Assembly (NCBI GenBank): GCA_021604665.1 | Contig: BQJK01000002.1 | Coordinates: 310,001-374,000 of the forward strand | Reading direction: 5' to 3' | Length of the DNA stretch: 64,000 bases | From: Rhodomicrobium sp. | Lineage (GTDB): Bacteria; Pseudomonadota; Alphaproteobacteria; Rhizobiales; HXMU1428-3 | In this document: positions 8,443 to 17,857 of the stretch, in pieces | Numbering within the stretch: position 1 is the first letter of the stretch | Layout of the letters: every line of letters starts with the position of its first letter | Made by a program: the position numbers and the translations under genes | Notes under the pieces: model-generated | The model's input: the letters and a program-made list of their open reading frames with translations, nothing else | Databases searched by the model: none | What the model was told of the DNA's origin: nothing

Positions 8443-8828
8443 GACGCCTCTTAAATCGGTACATCCAACGGATACCTTTTGGGAATAGCCGCGATAGATT
8501 GGGCTTTGCAAACCGGGAGGCGCTTATCTATCTGATTAAAGCTACAGGTGACCGGTTTATAGCGGCTTTTCTCCTCATGAACAAGGTTTATGGCTTTAAC
8601 ATTGTGTATGGAAAGCTCTCTCATGCCGGTTGACTGAGTGCCCGGATATGCTAAGCCATAGCGCAATTCTCAGATAGGTTGTGTTGAGAGCTCCTTATTA
8701 GCGGCCTCTTTAGTGTTTTCTGTTTTGCCTATCCGTTAGTTTTGGCTATCAGACTGGCCGCACCTGCTCTTGCAACATTCACCACTCTTCAAGCTTCCTC
8801 ACTTCTTTTGAAAGGCTCACTTTCCATC
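8443..8828. other. Gap before purH, no element recognised
   Basis: About 390 bases without a convincing gene or known riboswitch. A 71-codon minus-strand frame exists but lacks supporting features. The purH promoter is presumably here; I cannot point to a convincing -35/-10 pair. Confidence 0.4.
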
Positions 8829-10412
8829 ATGCTTCGCCCTATTAAACGTGCTTTGATTTCGGTTTCAGACAAAACTGGTATTGTTGACTTTGCTAAAGCT
8901 CTCTCCGAGCGCTCTGTAGAGTTGATTTCAACTGGGGGCACCGCCAAACTGCTGGCTGAAGCTGGACTTCAGGTTAAAGATGTCTCCGACATCACGGGTT
9001 TTCCTGAAATGATGGATGGGCGCGTGAAGACGCTGCACCCTAATGTGCATGGTGGCTTGCTGGCCATTCGGGATAATGCCGCCCATCAGGCCGCACAAAA
9101 AGAACATGGCATTGAAGATATTGATCTCTTGGTTGTCAATCTCTACCCGTTTGAGGAGACAATCCGCGGCGGCGCTGATTTTGATACGGCAATTGAAAAC
9201 ATCGACATTGGCGGGCCGGCGATGATCCGGGCAGCAGCGAAAAATCATGATGGTGTGACGGTGATTGTTGATGGCGAAGATTACCAACCTTTGCTTGATC
9301 AGCTTGAGGCCAATGACAATAAAGTCCCCGCGCGTTTTCGCCAGGAAATGGCTGCCAAAGCTTATTCTCGCACAGCGAATTATGATGCGGCAATTTCTAA
9401 CTGGTTTATGGGTGAGCTTAACATTGAGACGCCGAAATGGGTCAGTGTCTCAGGTGAACGGGCGCAAATGATGCGCTATGGCGAGAACCCGCATCAGTCT
9501 GCCGCTTTTTATAAAACCGGCGAGCAGCGTGCTGGTGTAGCAACAGCCGAACAGGTGCAAGGCAAAGAGCTGAGCTATAACAATCTCAACGATACTGACG
9601 CAGCGATTGAGCTTGTTTCAGAATTTGACCCGGCCATTAGCCCGGCTGTTGCGATTATTAAACACGCGAACCCTTGCGGTGTGGCGCTCGGCTCTTCGCT
9701 GCAAGATGCTTATCTCAAGGCGCTGCGCTGTGACCCGGTCAGCGCTTTTGGCGGCATTGTTGCCTTTAATCAGCCGCTTGATGAAGCTGCTGCCACTGAG
9801 CTTACGAAAATTTTTACCGAGGTTGTTGTTGCCCCTGAAGCCAGCGACGCGGCGCGGGAGATTTTAGCAGCTAAGAAAAATGTGCGTTTGCTGCTTACTC
9901 ATGGCCTACCTATAGCCACTGCGCCGGGGCGTATGGCAAAACTGCTCTCCGGCGGGTTCCTCCTCCAGGGCCGAGATAATGGCACCGTTGAAAGCCTTGA
10001 CCTGAAGGTCGTCACCAAACGCCAGCCAACTGACCAGGAAATGGCAGATTTGAAAACTGCCTTTAAAATCTGCAAACATGTCAAGTCGAATGCTATCATC
10101 TATGTAAAAGATGGCGCTAGCGTTGGCATTGGCGCTGGCCAAATGAGCCGGGTAGACAGCGCGCGTATTGCCGCCTGGAAAGCTGCCGAAGCTGCTAAAG
10201 AAGCCGGTGTTGAAGAGCCGCTAACAGTTGGCAGTGTTGTTGCTTCTGATGCCTTCTTCCCGTTCGCTGATGGGTTGTTGGCCGCCGCTAATGCTGGTGC
10301 CACGGCTGTTATTCAACCTGGCGGCTCTATGCGCGATAATGAAGTTATTGACGCGGCCAACGAAGCCGGGCTTGCAATGGTCATGACAGGCATGCGCCAC
10401 TTCAGGCATTAG
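8829..10412 (+). CDS. purH: Bifunctional AICAR transformylase / IMP cyclohydrolase PurH
   Basis: Catalyses the last two steps of de novo purine synthesis: formylation of AICAR with 10-formyl-THF, then ring closure to IMP, in the cytoplasm. The N-terminal MGS-like cyclohydrolase domain shows [20 protein letters not shown] and [14 protein letters not shown]. The transformylase domain shows [21 protein letters not shown] (the Lys-His pair at about 277-278 used in catalysis), [11 protein letters not shown] and [10 protein letters not shown], ending GMRHFRH. At 527 residues it is full length. ATG 8829 is chosen because it starts [17 protein letters not shown] as in homologues; the in-frame upstream extension to 8742 has no family match. 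Confidence 0.96.
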   Translation: MLRPIKRALISVSDKTGIVDFAKALSERSVELISTGGTAKLLAEAGLQVKDVSDITGFPEMMDGRVKTLHPNVHGGLLAIRDNAAHQAAQKEHGIEDIDLLVVNLYPFEETIRGGADFDTAIENIDIGGPAMIRAAAKNHDGVTVIVDGEDYQPLLDQLEANDNKVPARFRQEMAAKAYSRTANYDAAISNWFMGELNIETPKWVSVSGERAQMMRYGENPHQSAAFYKTGEQRAGVATAEQVQGKELSYNNLNDTDAAIELVSEFDPAISPAVAIIKHANPCGVALGSSLQDAYLKALRCDPVSAFGGIVAFNQPLDEAAATELTKIFTEVVVAPEASDAAREILAAKKNVRLLLTHGLPIATAPGRMAKLLSGGFLLQGRDNGTVESLDLKVVTKRQPTDQEMADLKTAFKICKHVKSNAIIYVKDGASVGIGAGQMSRVDSARIAAWKAAEAAKEAGVEEPLTVGSVVASDAFFPFADGLLAAANAGATAVIQPGGSMRDNEVIDAANEAGLAMVMTGMRHFRH

Positions 10413-10417
10413 TTATG

Positions 10418-10945
10418 TCTCACGCGCTATTCCGCAGCGGTAGCTGCGGGCGCTCCGACGGGCGGTGCTAGGCACCGGGCTGCGCTAGCGCTGCGCCATG
10501 TCGCAAACCTAAAATAGGTTTGCTCCGCCGTGGTTGGTGGCTCACGGGTGTGTGAGCTGGGAGTAGGATTGGTCTCCACGTGCTATGCCGCAGCTGAAGC
10601 TGCGGGCGCTCCGACGGGCGGTGCGAGGCACCGGGCTGCGCCATGTCGCAAACCTAAAGGAGGTTTGCTATTTTCTTTTGTCTCACGCGCTATTCCGCAG
10701 CTGTGGCTGCGGGAACTCCGACAGGGCGGTGCAAAGCACCGGGCTGCGCTCGCGCTGCGCCATGTCGCAAACCTAAAGGAGGACTGCTCCGCCGTGGTAG
10801 GCGGGTCACGGGTGTGTGAGCTGGGAGTAGGATTGGTCTCCACGTGCTATTCCGCAGCTGTGGCTGCGAGCGCTCTGACGGGCGGTGCTAGGCACCGGGC
10901 TGCGCGGGCGCTGCGCCATGTCGCAAACCTAAAGGAGGTTTGCTA
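10418..10945. repeat. Four copies of a ~105-bp multi-hairpin repeat
   Basis: Copies at about 10418-10520, 10578-10668, 10681-10790 and 10838-10945. Each holds three palindromes in fixed order: CCGCAGC-loop-GCTGCGG, CGGTGC-loop-GCACCG and GCAAACCT-loop-AGGTTTGC. Loop bases vary (GGTA, TGAA, TGTG; TAG, GAG, AAA) while stems stay almost intact. Copies 1-2 and 3-4 are separated by the same spacer (10521-10577 and 10791-10837) that carries GCTCACGGGTGTGTGAGC, so a ~260-bp unit has been duplicated. The array fills the gap between purH and the cytochrome b561 gene and contains no believable gene. It may also stop purH transcription. Confidence 0.9.
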
Positions 10946-11067
10946 CGGAGCGACTGATTGAAGGGGTGAGGGATTTATGTAGTTGGCAGCGTTTTTATTC
11001 GACGGAATATTGTCGGCTCATACGTATTGTCTTAATATAATTACTCACCTGGACAGGATCTGGACTG

Positions 11068-11634
11068 ATGACAACTTCACCTTTATCAAAAACCACCATT
11101 TCCCTGCATTGGATCATTGCGCTCGGCATTATTGGCATGCTTGCTTTTGGTATTTACATTGAAGATTTTGTCCCCGGCAAGCTGGCTGATGGCAGCCGAA
11201 ACCTGTTTCGGGGTGAGCTGATGATGCTGCATAAATCCATTGGTGTTGTCATTCTCACTGTCGCGCTTGCCCGGATTTTTTGGAGGATGAGTGAAGGATG
11301 GCCAAAGCCTGTTAGCGTTTACCACAAACTCGAAAAGATGCTTGCCAAAGCCGCCATATGGCTATTGCTACTTGGCACTCTGATCATGCCCCTTTCTGGT
11401 ATTGTTATGTCTCAAGCGGCCGGCAAGGCTGTGCCTGTCTTTGGGCTTTTTGATCTGCCGATTATTTTCCCTGAAAGCAAAGCGCTTGGCGGTGTTGCTC
11501 ATGAAGTGCATGGCATTGGGGCCTGGGTGCTTATTGCTGCGATTTCCTTTCATATTGTTGGCGCGCTCAAACATCACTTCATTGATAAAGACGCCACATT
11601 AAAACGCATGCTTGGTTCAAAAAACATCAGCTAG
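11068..11634 (+). CDS. Cytochrome b561 family membrane protein
   Basis: A 188-residue protein with four membrane helices (about residues 10-29, 52-72, 92-112 and 148-168). Likely heme-b ligands are the histidines in ISLHWIIA, MMLHKSIG and VAHEVHGIG and in SFHIVGALKHH, placed on the helices as in bacterial CybB-type b561 proteins. These move electrons, typically between quinol and an acceptor; some homologues have been shown to act on superoxide. No cognate dehydrogenase or periplasmic partner is adjacent, so the physiological partner is unknown. It stands alone after the repeat array, convergent with the SDR gene. Confidence 0.87.
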   Translation: MTTSPLSKTTISLHWIIALGIIGMLAFGIYIEDFVPGKLADGSRNLFRGELMMLHKSIGVVILTVALARIFWRMSEGWPKPVSVYHKLEKMLAKAAIWLLLLGTLIMPLSGIVMSQAAGKAVPVFGLFDLPIIFPESKALGGVAHEVHGIGAWVLIAAISFHIVGALKHHFIDKDATLKRMLGSKNIS

Positions 11635-11689
11635 TGTGTTTTGTTTTAGCGCTGTTAAGGGGCGGCAGATGTGATCAAGGCTTGCCTCC

Positions 11690-12559
11690 TCACACAGCCT
11701 CAATCGCAGCTTTAATGCCCTCTCGGTATGTTGGGTATTTCAGCGCTACGCCCAGCTCTTCTTTCATGCGTTTATTGCTGATGCGTTTATTATCGCTATA
11801 AAAACTGCGCGCCATGGCTGACATTTCAGCCTCTTCAAAGGGGATCAAAGGCGGGGTCTCTATCCCTAAAATTTCAGCGGCATAGGCTATGACATCTTGC
11901 GGGGCGGCTGGTTCATCATCTGCGATATTATAAATGCGGTTTTGTGCCGGTGCCTGACAAGACGCCTCAAGCACCGCGGCGATATCTTCCACATGGGCGC
12001 GGTTAAACACCTGGCCCGGTTTTTCGATGCGCCGGGCTGTACCCTTCTTCAGCTTTTCCTGCGGGCCACGGCCGGGGCCATAGATTCCGGGTAAACGAAA
12101 GATGTGAACGGGGAGCTTATGGGCCTGACCAATATCTAGCCATTGATCCTCAGCCTGCTTGCGCCATCTCGAGCGTTCTGAGCCGGGCTGAGTTTCAGCG
12201 GTTTCATCAACCCACTTGCCCTCATGGTCGCCATAAACCCCAACGGTTGAGAGATAACCAATCCATTTCAGCTTGCTATTATTGATGATATCATCGCTAT
12301 GATAGCGGAGGGTTATGTCCCCTTCTGCATCGGGGCTGATTGATATCAGAATATACTCGGCCTTGCTGATCACCTTTGATAGCTCTTCTATAGGAGCATC
12401 GCCTTTGAAAATTAGCGGTGTGGCACCTGCCGCTTCAATGGCTGGCATTTTCTCTTTTTGGCGCGTTGTGCCCCACATATTATCAGAAGGGTGATTTCTC
12501 ATCATGGTTTTGGCTGTGTAGCCAGCGCCTAGAAATAGCATGTTCGTTTTAGCTATCAT
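11690..12559 (-). CDS. Extended SDR / NAD-dependent epimerase-like protein (YeeZ type)
   Basis: A 289-residue Rossmann protein with N-terminal FLGAGYTAKTM in place of the classical GxxGxxG, a central STVGVYGDHEGKWVDE segment and FRLPGIYGPGRGP, as in YeeZ-like members of the extended SDR family. The usual YxxxK pair is not clear, so catalytic activity and substrate are uncertain. Its ATG overlaps the 3' end of queG by 11 bases, so the two are translationally coupled. The order GST, queG, this gene, opposite uppP, is one I recall from other Alphaproteobacteria. Confidence 0.8.
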   Translation of the reverse strand: MIAKTNMLFLGAGYTAKTMMRNHPSDNMWGTTRQKEKMPAIEAAGATPLIFKGDAPIEELSKVISKAEYILISISPDAEGDITLRYHSDDIINNSKLKWIGYLSTVGVYGDHEGKWVDETAETQPGSERSRWRKQAEDQWLDIGQAHKLPVHIFRLPGIYGPGRGPQEKLKKGTARRIEKPGQVFNRAHVEDIAAVLEASCQAPAQNRIYNIADDEPAAPQDVIAYAAEILGIETPPLIPFEEAEMSAMARSFYSDNKRISNKRMKEELGVALKYPTYREGIKAAIEAV

Positions 12560-13694
12560 TATTGTCTCCTTGCCATTCCGCTTTCACGCTGGCATCCCGC
12601 TCATGAGAGAGATGCGCCGCTTTCAGGCTTTGAAAATCTTTGTCATCAGTTAGTTGTTTCAGCGCCCAAATCGCGGCGCCTCTGATAAGCGGTTCATCAT
12701 CTTGCAGAAGTTTTTCTGCGAGCTCTATGAAATCGCCCTGGCCTGAATTGCCAGCTGCTATCAAGCAATTTCTTAAAATTCTGGCCCGGCCAGTGCGCTT
12801 AACCGGTGTGCCGCGAAACCTGGCCCTGAAGCTTTCACCATCCATTTGTAATAGATCTTTTAAGGCCGGGTTATCTGTTTCACGGCGCGGGTGGAAGCGC
12901 TGCTCCCTGGCGCGCTCTGCAAATTTATTCCAGGGGCATATAGCAAGGCAATCATCGCAACCATAAATGCGATTGCCGATATGTTTGCGGAACTCTATGG
13001 GAATAGGGCCTTGATGCTCGATGGTCAGGTAGCTAATGCAACGCCGGGCATCAAGCTGGTATGGGGCGGGGAAAGCGTTTGTCGGGCAAATTGTCAGGCA
13101 GCGCTGGCATTTGCCGCAATGGTCGATCTCTGCCTCATCCGGTGTTATTTCAGCGGTGGTGAAAATAGCGCCTAGGAACAACCAGGAGCCTTTATCACGG
13201 CTTACCAGATTTGTGTGTTTGCCTTGCCACCCAAGCCCTGCTGCCATGGCCAATGGCTTTTCCATAACGGGTGCTGTATCCACGAAGACTTTCACCTCAG
13301 CGCCGCTTTCTGCTACCAGCCAACGGGCGGTGTTTTTCAGCTTTTTCTTGATGATCTCATGGTAATCTTTGCCCTTGGCATAAACAGAAATGACGCCATT
13401 TTCCCTAAGTTCTAATTCAGGTAGGGGGTTTTCTTCCGGGCCGTAATTCATGGCCAGCATGATTATGGAACGGGTCTCTGGCCATAAATTTAAGGGCGCG
13501 CTGCGGCGTTCGTGTTTTTCTTTCATCCACCCCATATCACCATACCAGGCGCGCTCGATGAATTTATTCAAAGCGCTTTCATGCCGCTTGGGTAAGGTTG
13601 GACCGGCAACGCCAATATGGTCAAACCCTTCAGCGCGGGCTTTTGCGGCCAGGGCTGTTTTCAGGTCGTTATGGTTTGGGCTTTGGCCGGTCAT
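12549..13694 (-). CDS. queG: Epoxyqueuosine reductase QueG
   Basis: Reduces epoxyqueuosine to queuosine at tRNA position 34, using cobalamin and two 4Fe-4S clusters in the cytoplasm. Visible landmarks are the N-terminal DUF1730 part (YGDMGWMKEKHERR), FVDTAPVMEKPLA with the catalytic-type Asp, two cluster motifs HCGKCQRCLTICPTNAF and YGCDDCLAICPWNKF, and C-terminal HEAT-like repeats (ILRNCLIAAGNSG, LIRGAAIWALKQL). At 381 residues it is typical. It lies between a glutathione transferase gene upstream and the SDR gene downstream on the same strand. Confidence 0.95.
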   Translation of the reverse strand: MTGQSPNHNDLKTALAAKARAEGFDHIGVAGPTLPKRHESALNKFIERAWYGDMGWMKEKHERRSAPLNLWPETRSIIMLAMNYGPEENPLPELELRENGVISVYAKGKDYHEIIKKKLKNTARWLVAESGAEVKVFVDTAPVMEKPLAMAAGLGWQGKHTNLVSRDKGSWLFLGAIFTTAEITPDEAEIDHCGKCQRCLTICPTNAFPAPYQLDARRCISYLTIEHQGPIPIEFRKHIGNRIYGCDDCLAICPWNKFAERAREQRFHPRRETDNPALKDLLQMDGESFRARFRGTPVKRTGRARILRNCLIAAGNSGQGDFIELAEKLLQDDEPLIRGAAIWALKQLTDDKDFQSLKAAHLSHERDASVKAEWQGDNNDS

Positions 13695-13714
13695 TGATGC
13701 GCAGCGCTCTGACT

Positions 13715-14398
13715 TTAAAAATCGAGGTCGGTATAATGGGCGGGCGGCACGATGCTCGGGATGGTATCATGCAGTAGTTGGCGAAATGAGGGGCGTGATT
13801 TGACCCGAGCGTACCAGTTTTTAACAATCGGCACTTTTTCCCAGGGCATATCTCCCAGATAATCGAGGCATGAGATATGAGCGGCTGCGGTCAGGTCTGC
13901 AACGGAGATATATTCCCCGCCAACCCAGTAGCGCTCCTCCAGTAGGCGGCTTAGATAAAAGAGATGATTTCTTAAATTTGCCATGGCCACCCGGATTGCT
14001 TCAGGGTTAGGTGGCAGGCGGTGAACGAACGGGTTCTCCAATCGTTCATATGACATATAGCTCCAGACCTCATCGTGGAATTTATCATGGAACCAATCTG
14101 ATAAGCGGCGAATTTCTGCCCGGGCGATTAATTCTTCTGGCATCAGCTCAACTGAAGTGACCGCAGGAGTTGCCGGGCCCGATTCGAGCAAATATTCCGT
14201 GATTGGGGTGATGCCGCACAGGGCTGTGTTTTCAAATAACAGAACAGGTAAATTGCCGCCTGGATTGACACTTAAGAACTCTGGGCGCCATTCCCATGGC
14301 TTTTCCTCTGCCAGAGCCGCATCATAGCCATACTCTGCCAATAAAAGGCGGGCAGTCCGCGATAAGGGGCAAAGGGTATAATGTATCAGTTGCACCAT
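13715..14398 (-). CDS. Glutathione S-transferase family protein
   Basis: A 227-residue protein with a thioredoxin-like N-terminal half (LIHYTLCPLSRTARLLLAEY, then NPGGNLPVLLFEN with the cis-proline, and ITEYL) and a helical C-terminal half (WVGGEYISVADLTAAAHISC). The Cys/Ser near CPLSR may take part in glutathione binding. Substrate unknown. The start at 14398 is preferred over the in-frame upstream codon because GGAGCC sits nine bases before it and homologues start at this point. It ends 20 bases before queG on the same strand. Confidence 0.88.
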   Translation of the reverse strand: MVQLIHYTLCPLSRTARLLLAEYGYDAALAEEKPWEWRPEFLSVNPGGNLPVLLFENTALCGITPITEYLLESGPATPAVTSVELMPEELIARAEIRRLSDWFHDKFHDEVWSYMSYERLENPFVHRLPPNPEAIRVAMANLRNHLFYLSRLLEERYWVGGEYISVADLTAAAHISCLDYLGDMPWEKVPIVKNWYARVKSRPSFRQLLHDTIPSIVPPAHYTDLDF

Positions 14399-14524
14399 AT
14401 AATGGCTCCGGTCATTAAGGGCTTGCGAAACGGTCCTACATGGAATACTCAAATTCCTTGACGAAAAACAGACATTTATTTCTGCCCCCCTTGCCCCGGT
14501 GATTGCCGGAATGGAGACGCATTC

Positions 14525-15325
14525 ATGCCTATCGAACAGCTCATCATCCTTTCGATCATTCAGGGTCTCACGGAATTCTGGCCAGTTAGTTCATCCGGAC
14601 ACCTTAATCTTGTTCATCTGTTGACCAATTGGCAAGACCAGGGGCCGTTAATTGATGTGGCGGTGCATTTTGGTAGTTTGTTTGCCGTTTTAATCTATTT
14701 CTGGCGCGATATTCTTATGTTGCTGAAAGCCGCAGGACGGCTGTTAACGGCGCGTTTTGATGACGAAACCCGCTTGCTGGTATACCTTATCGTCGCCAGC
14801 ATACCTTTGATGATTGCCGGATTTTTAATGCTGAAAACCGGCATTTACAAACAATTGCGCACCATTGAAGTGATTGCAGCGGCAAATATTATTTTTGCTC
14901 TGGTGTTGTGGTGGTCTGATGAGCGGCCCCCTGTGCGGCGTACGGTGGAAGAAACCACTATGAAAGACGCGCTTTTTGTTGGCTTTATGCAAATTTTTGC
15001 TCTTATCCCCGGTGCTTCGCGGGCGGGTGTGACCATGTCTGCGGCGCGGTTCCTTGAATTTAAGCGAGTAGAAGCAGCTCGCTTTTCAATGCTCTTGGCG
15101 ATCCCTTCTATTCTTGGGCTGGGCCTTGGCACGATTTATGAGCTATATGAATCTGGTAATGCTGGATTGCAGAGCGATGCGATTTTTGTGGGCGGCCTTT
15201 CCTTCTTCACAGCTTTCTTCTCCATCTGGTTCATGATGGCGCTCTTAAAGCATATGACTATGCTGCCCTTTGTTATTTACCGGCTGTTGCTTGGCGGATT
15301 TTTGATAGCCTTCCTTTACGTTTGA
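14525..15325 (+). CDS. uppP: Undecaprenyl-diphosphatase UppP (BacA)
   Basis: An integral membrane phosphatase that recycles the lipid carrier for peptidoglycan and other polymers. Signature motifs are present: GLTEFWPVSSSGHL near residue 15 (catalytic Glu and His region) and PGASRAGVTMSAARF around residue 160. Eight hydrophobic segments can be counted over 266 residues, the expected size. It is divergent from the glutathione transferase gene with about 125 bases between starts. The gene ends before a strong intrinsic terminator at 15420. Confidence 0.95.
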   Translation: MPIEQLIILSIIQGLTEFWPVSSSGHLNLVHLLTNWQDQGPLIDVAVHFGSLFAVLIYFWRDILMLLKAAGRLLTARFDDETRLLVYLIVASIPLMIAGFLMLKTGIYKQLRTIEVIAAANIIFALVLWWSDERPPVRRTVEETTMKDALFVGFMQIFALIPGASRAGVTMSAARFLEFKRVEAARFSMLLAIPSILGLGLGTIYELYESGNAGLQSDAIFVGGLSFFTAFFSIWFMMALLKHMTMLPFVIYRLLLGGFLIAFLYV

Positions 15326-15419
15326 GGTCTCCAAATTTGAAGGCTATAGCTTAGCATCATTGTTATTTTGCCTACTTCAGTTCCTCACCATTTTATACCT
15401 GGCAGGGGCAAACAAATAA

Positions 15420-15446
15420 GGGCGCTTCATTTGAAGCGCCCTTTTT
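15420..15446 (+). terminator. Intrinsic terminator between uppP and msrB
   Basis: Perfect 10-bp stem GGGCGCTTCA/TGAAGCGCCC with a two-base loop followed by TTTTT. A-rich sequence precedes it, so it could also act on the leftward msrB transcript. Confidence 0.9.
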
Positions 15447-15506
15447 ATTAGCTTAAAAAGTGGTTTCACAGCTTTTTGTTGGCCAAACTTTAACGCCGAG
15501 GCGGCT

Positions 15507-16022
15507 TTAAGCTTCTTGCGGCTTAAAGGTTAGGGCAACGCCATTATTACAATAGCGCAGGCCTGTTGGTTTGGGTCCATCATTGAACACATGGCCTTGG
15601 TGGCCATTACATCTAGCACAGTGATATTCTGTGCGCGGATAGCCGAGCCAATAGTCTTTCTTTGTGCCAACCGCGCCCTCTATAACATCAAAAAAGCTTG
15701 GCCAGCCTGTGCCGCTGTCATATTTGGTTGATGACTGGAATAATGCCAGGTCGCAGCCTGCACAATGGTATGTGCCTGCGCGCTTTTCATCATTTAAGGG
15801 GCTGGTGAAGGCGCGCTCGGTGCCTTCTTTGCGCAGCACGCGGAATTGCTCATCGCTCAAAATTTCACGCCATTCTGCGGCTGTTTTTTTGATGGGGGTA
15901 ATTTTCTGCCCTGCTAGTGCTTTATCCATACTGTTCCATACTCCAATATTCGCTGCACCGTAAGCGGCGGCGGCGATGCTGGTTGCACCTGCTGATATAA
16001 ATAACCGTCTTGATAGCTTCAT
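15507..16022 (-). CDS. msrB: Peptide-methionine (R)-S-oxide reductase MsrB, exported
   Basis: Repairs methionine-R-sulfoxide in proteins. The N-terminus MKLSRRLFISAGATSIAAAA is a twin-arginine-type signal (SRRLFI, then a hydrophobic stretch), so the enzyme is probably periplasmic. The MsrB domain follows from about residue 48: zinc site cysteines in YHCAGCDLALF and YHCARCNGHQGHVF, substrate loop SGTGWPSFF, and catalytic Cys in GLRYCNNG near the C-terminus. It is 171 residues, the usual length plus a signal. It is convergent with uppP. Confidence 0.94.
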   Translation of the reverse strand: MKLSRRLFISAGATSIAAAAYGAANIGVWNSMDKALAGQKITPIKKTAAEWREILSDEQFRVLRKEGTERAFTSPLNDEKRAGTYHCAGCDLALFQSSTKYDSGTGWPSFFDVIEGAVGTKKDYWLGYPRTEYHCARCNGHQGHVFNDGPKPTGLRYCNNGVALTFKPQEA

Positions 16023-16293
16023 GTGGAACCATCCTTTAACTGGCTTTGATCTGGTAACCTGATCAAGAATCTTTCATTGCCTATAACATGGTGATTTATT
16101 CAGGTAATTGCACATCAGAGTTGATCACAAGTTGGTGAGGCTGGCAAATTAACCGCTTAACGCTGCCAAGAGGCGGTTTAGAGGCCCTAATAGGGCGCTC
16201 AGCGCTTATCAGCTGGTTTGTGGACCTTAACCTGCCAGGCAGGGTTGACGGTTCTGTGATGAAATTTGGAGCTTTTTGCCCTGGAGTGATAGC

Positions 16294-16998
16294 TCAGCGC
16301 AGCTGTGCTTCATTATATTCCGCGATGGAATATCCGGCACCGCGCACGGTTCGTATGGGGTCTTTTTCTTTACCGCGATTGAGCGCTTTTCTGAGGCGGC
16401 CGATATGCACATCGACTGTGCGCTCATCGACATAGACATTCTGACCCCAGACGCTATCCAATAGCTGGCCTCTGCTATACACACGGCCGGGGCTTTGCAT
16501 TAAAAATTCCAACAAGCGAAACTCAGTTGGGCCTAGACGAACTTCTCTCGGGCCCCGCTTAACGCGGTAAGCGCTGCGGTCTAGCTCGACATCGCCAATG
16601 GTCAGGGTATCAGCGATGCTTTCGGGGTTTGCCCGGCGTAGCACTGCCTTGACCCTTGCGATCAGTTCAGGGACAGAGAAAGGCTTTGTGACGTAATCAT
16701 CAGCGCCGGTGCTTAGGCCGCGCACCCTATCGCTCTCTTCACCGCGAGCTGTGAGCAGCACAATGGGGATGCGGGCGGTTTTGCTATTCGCGCGGATACG
16801 GCGGCAGAGCTCTAACCCGGAGACGCCAGGTAGCATCCAATCGAGAATGATGAGGCTGGGTTCTGTTTCTTCCAGCATCATTTCTACCTCTTCACCATGG
16901 TGAGAGAGTTCAACTGTAAAGCCTTCAGCTTCGAGATTATATTGCAACAAAAGAGCAAGTGGTTCTTCATCTTCAACCACCAGAATTTTAGCGCTCAT
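16294..16998 (-). CDS. phoB: Phosphate regulon response regulator PhoB
   Basis: OmpR/PhoB family: a receiver domain with acidic pair Glu9/Asp10, phosphoacceptor Asp53 (LIILDWMLPG) and Lys105 (VTKPF), followed by a winged-helix domain (LGPTEFRLLEFLM, DERTVDVHIGRLRKAL, IRTVRGAGYSI). When phosphorylated by PhoR it binds Pho boxes and activates the phosphate-starvation genes. It is the last gene of the phoR-pstSCAB-phoU-phoB series, 65 bases after phoU. The gene identity is supported both by sequence and by this context. Confidence 0.96.
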   Translation of the reverse strand: MSAKILVVEDEEPLALLLQYNLEAEGFTVELSHHGEEVEMMLEETEPSLIILDWMLPGVSGLELCRRIRANSKTARIPIVLLTARGEESDRVRGLSTGADDYVTKPFSVPELIARVKAVLRRANPESIADTLTIGDVELDRSAYRVKRGPREVRLGPTEFRLLEFLMQSPGRVYSRGQLLDSVWGQNVYVDERTVDVHIGRLRKALNRGKEKDPIRTVRGAGYSIAEYNEAQLR

Positions 16999-17063
16999 GT
17001 AAACCTCTTCCCTTGCTAACCCTTGGTTGAGTTGGCCTTGCTTGGGCTTGACTAAACCTGGAC

Positions 17064-17798
17064 TTAGCTGTCGTTTTCAACGTCACCCGGCTCAACGAGA
17101 ATTTTCGTGGTTTTGTCGCCTTTTGGGCGCTCGGCGGCAATTTCTGACCCGAGAACCAAATAGTGAACTGTTTCGGCGATGTTGGTTGTGTGGTCACCGA
17201 TGCGTTCCATATTCTTGGCGCAGAAGAGCAGATGAGTGCAGAGACCAATATTGCGTGGGTCTTCCATCATGTAAGTTAGAAGTTCGCGGAAGAGCGAGTT
17301 GTAAATTGCGTCAATCTCTTCATCGGCATACCAAACGGAGAGAGCTTTTTCTGTATTACGCTCCGTATAAGCATCCAGCACATTTTTCAATTGCGCCAGA
17401 GCCAGGGACTGCATGCTGCGCATGCCATGAACCAGCTGTGATGGCTGCTTTTCATGGTGGATGCTCAAGACACGTTTGGCGATGTTTTTGCCCAGATCGC
17501 CAATGCGCTCAAGGTCTGAAGTTATTTTCACCGCCGCCATGATCTGGCGTAAGTCGAGGGCCATAGGTTGGCGCCGTGCGATCATGGAGATCGCCTGATC
17601 TTCTATCTCGCGCTCTAGCTGGTCGATATGGACATCATCCTCTATGACATGGCTAGCCAGGTCTGCATCTCTCAGGCGCAGGGCATCAACGGCCTGACCT
17701 ACGAGATTTTCGGTAAGGCCGCCCATTTGGGCTATCTTTTTGTCGAGGCTTTCAAGCTCACCCTCATAGGATGTGACGATATGCTCGGTGCTGCTCAT
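17064..17798 (-). CDS. phoU: Phosphate signalling protein PhoU
   Basis: A 244-residue all-helical protein of two related three-helix bundles, with metal-binding family motifs such as DLERIGDLGKNIAKR in the first repeat and NMERIGDHTTNIAE in the second. PhoU links the PstSCAB transporter to PhoR and keeps the Pho response off when phosphate is plentiful. It lies between pstB and phoB with about 60 bases on each side, all on the same strand. Confidence 0.96.
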   Translation of the reverse strand: MSSTEHIVTSYEGELESLDKKIAQMGGLTENLVGQAVDALRLRDADLASHVIEDDVHIDQLEREIEDQAISMIARRQPMALDLRQIMAAVKITSDLERIGDLGKNIAKRVLSIHHEKQPSQLVHGMRSMQSLALAQLKNVLDAYTERNTEKALSVWYADEEIDAIYNSLFRELLTYMMEDPRNIGLCTHLLFCAKNMERIGDHTTNIAETVHYLVLGSEIAAERPKGDKTTKILVEPGDVENDS

Positions 17799-17857
17799 TG
17801 GTATTCCTCTTACTTCGCCGTGTTAGTCAGAAATTGCGATAAGTCAGGTCTTAAAAT

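Noticed and set aside
8451-8666. 71-codon minus-strand frame before purH
   Set aside because: No recognisable motif, no ribosome-binding site and no membrane or signal segment; kept only as a weak possibility.
10530-10961. 143-codon frame across the hairpin repeats
   Set aside because: The translation simply repeats the DNA repeat units, has no ribosome-binding site and no fold-like pattern.
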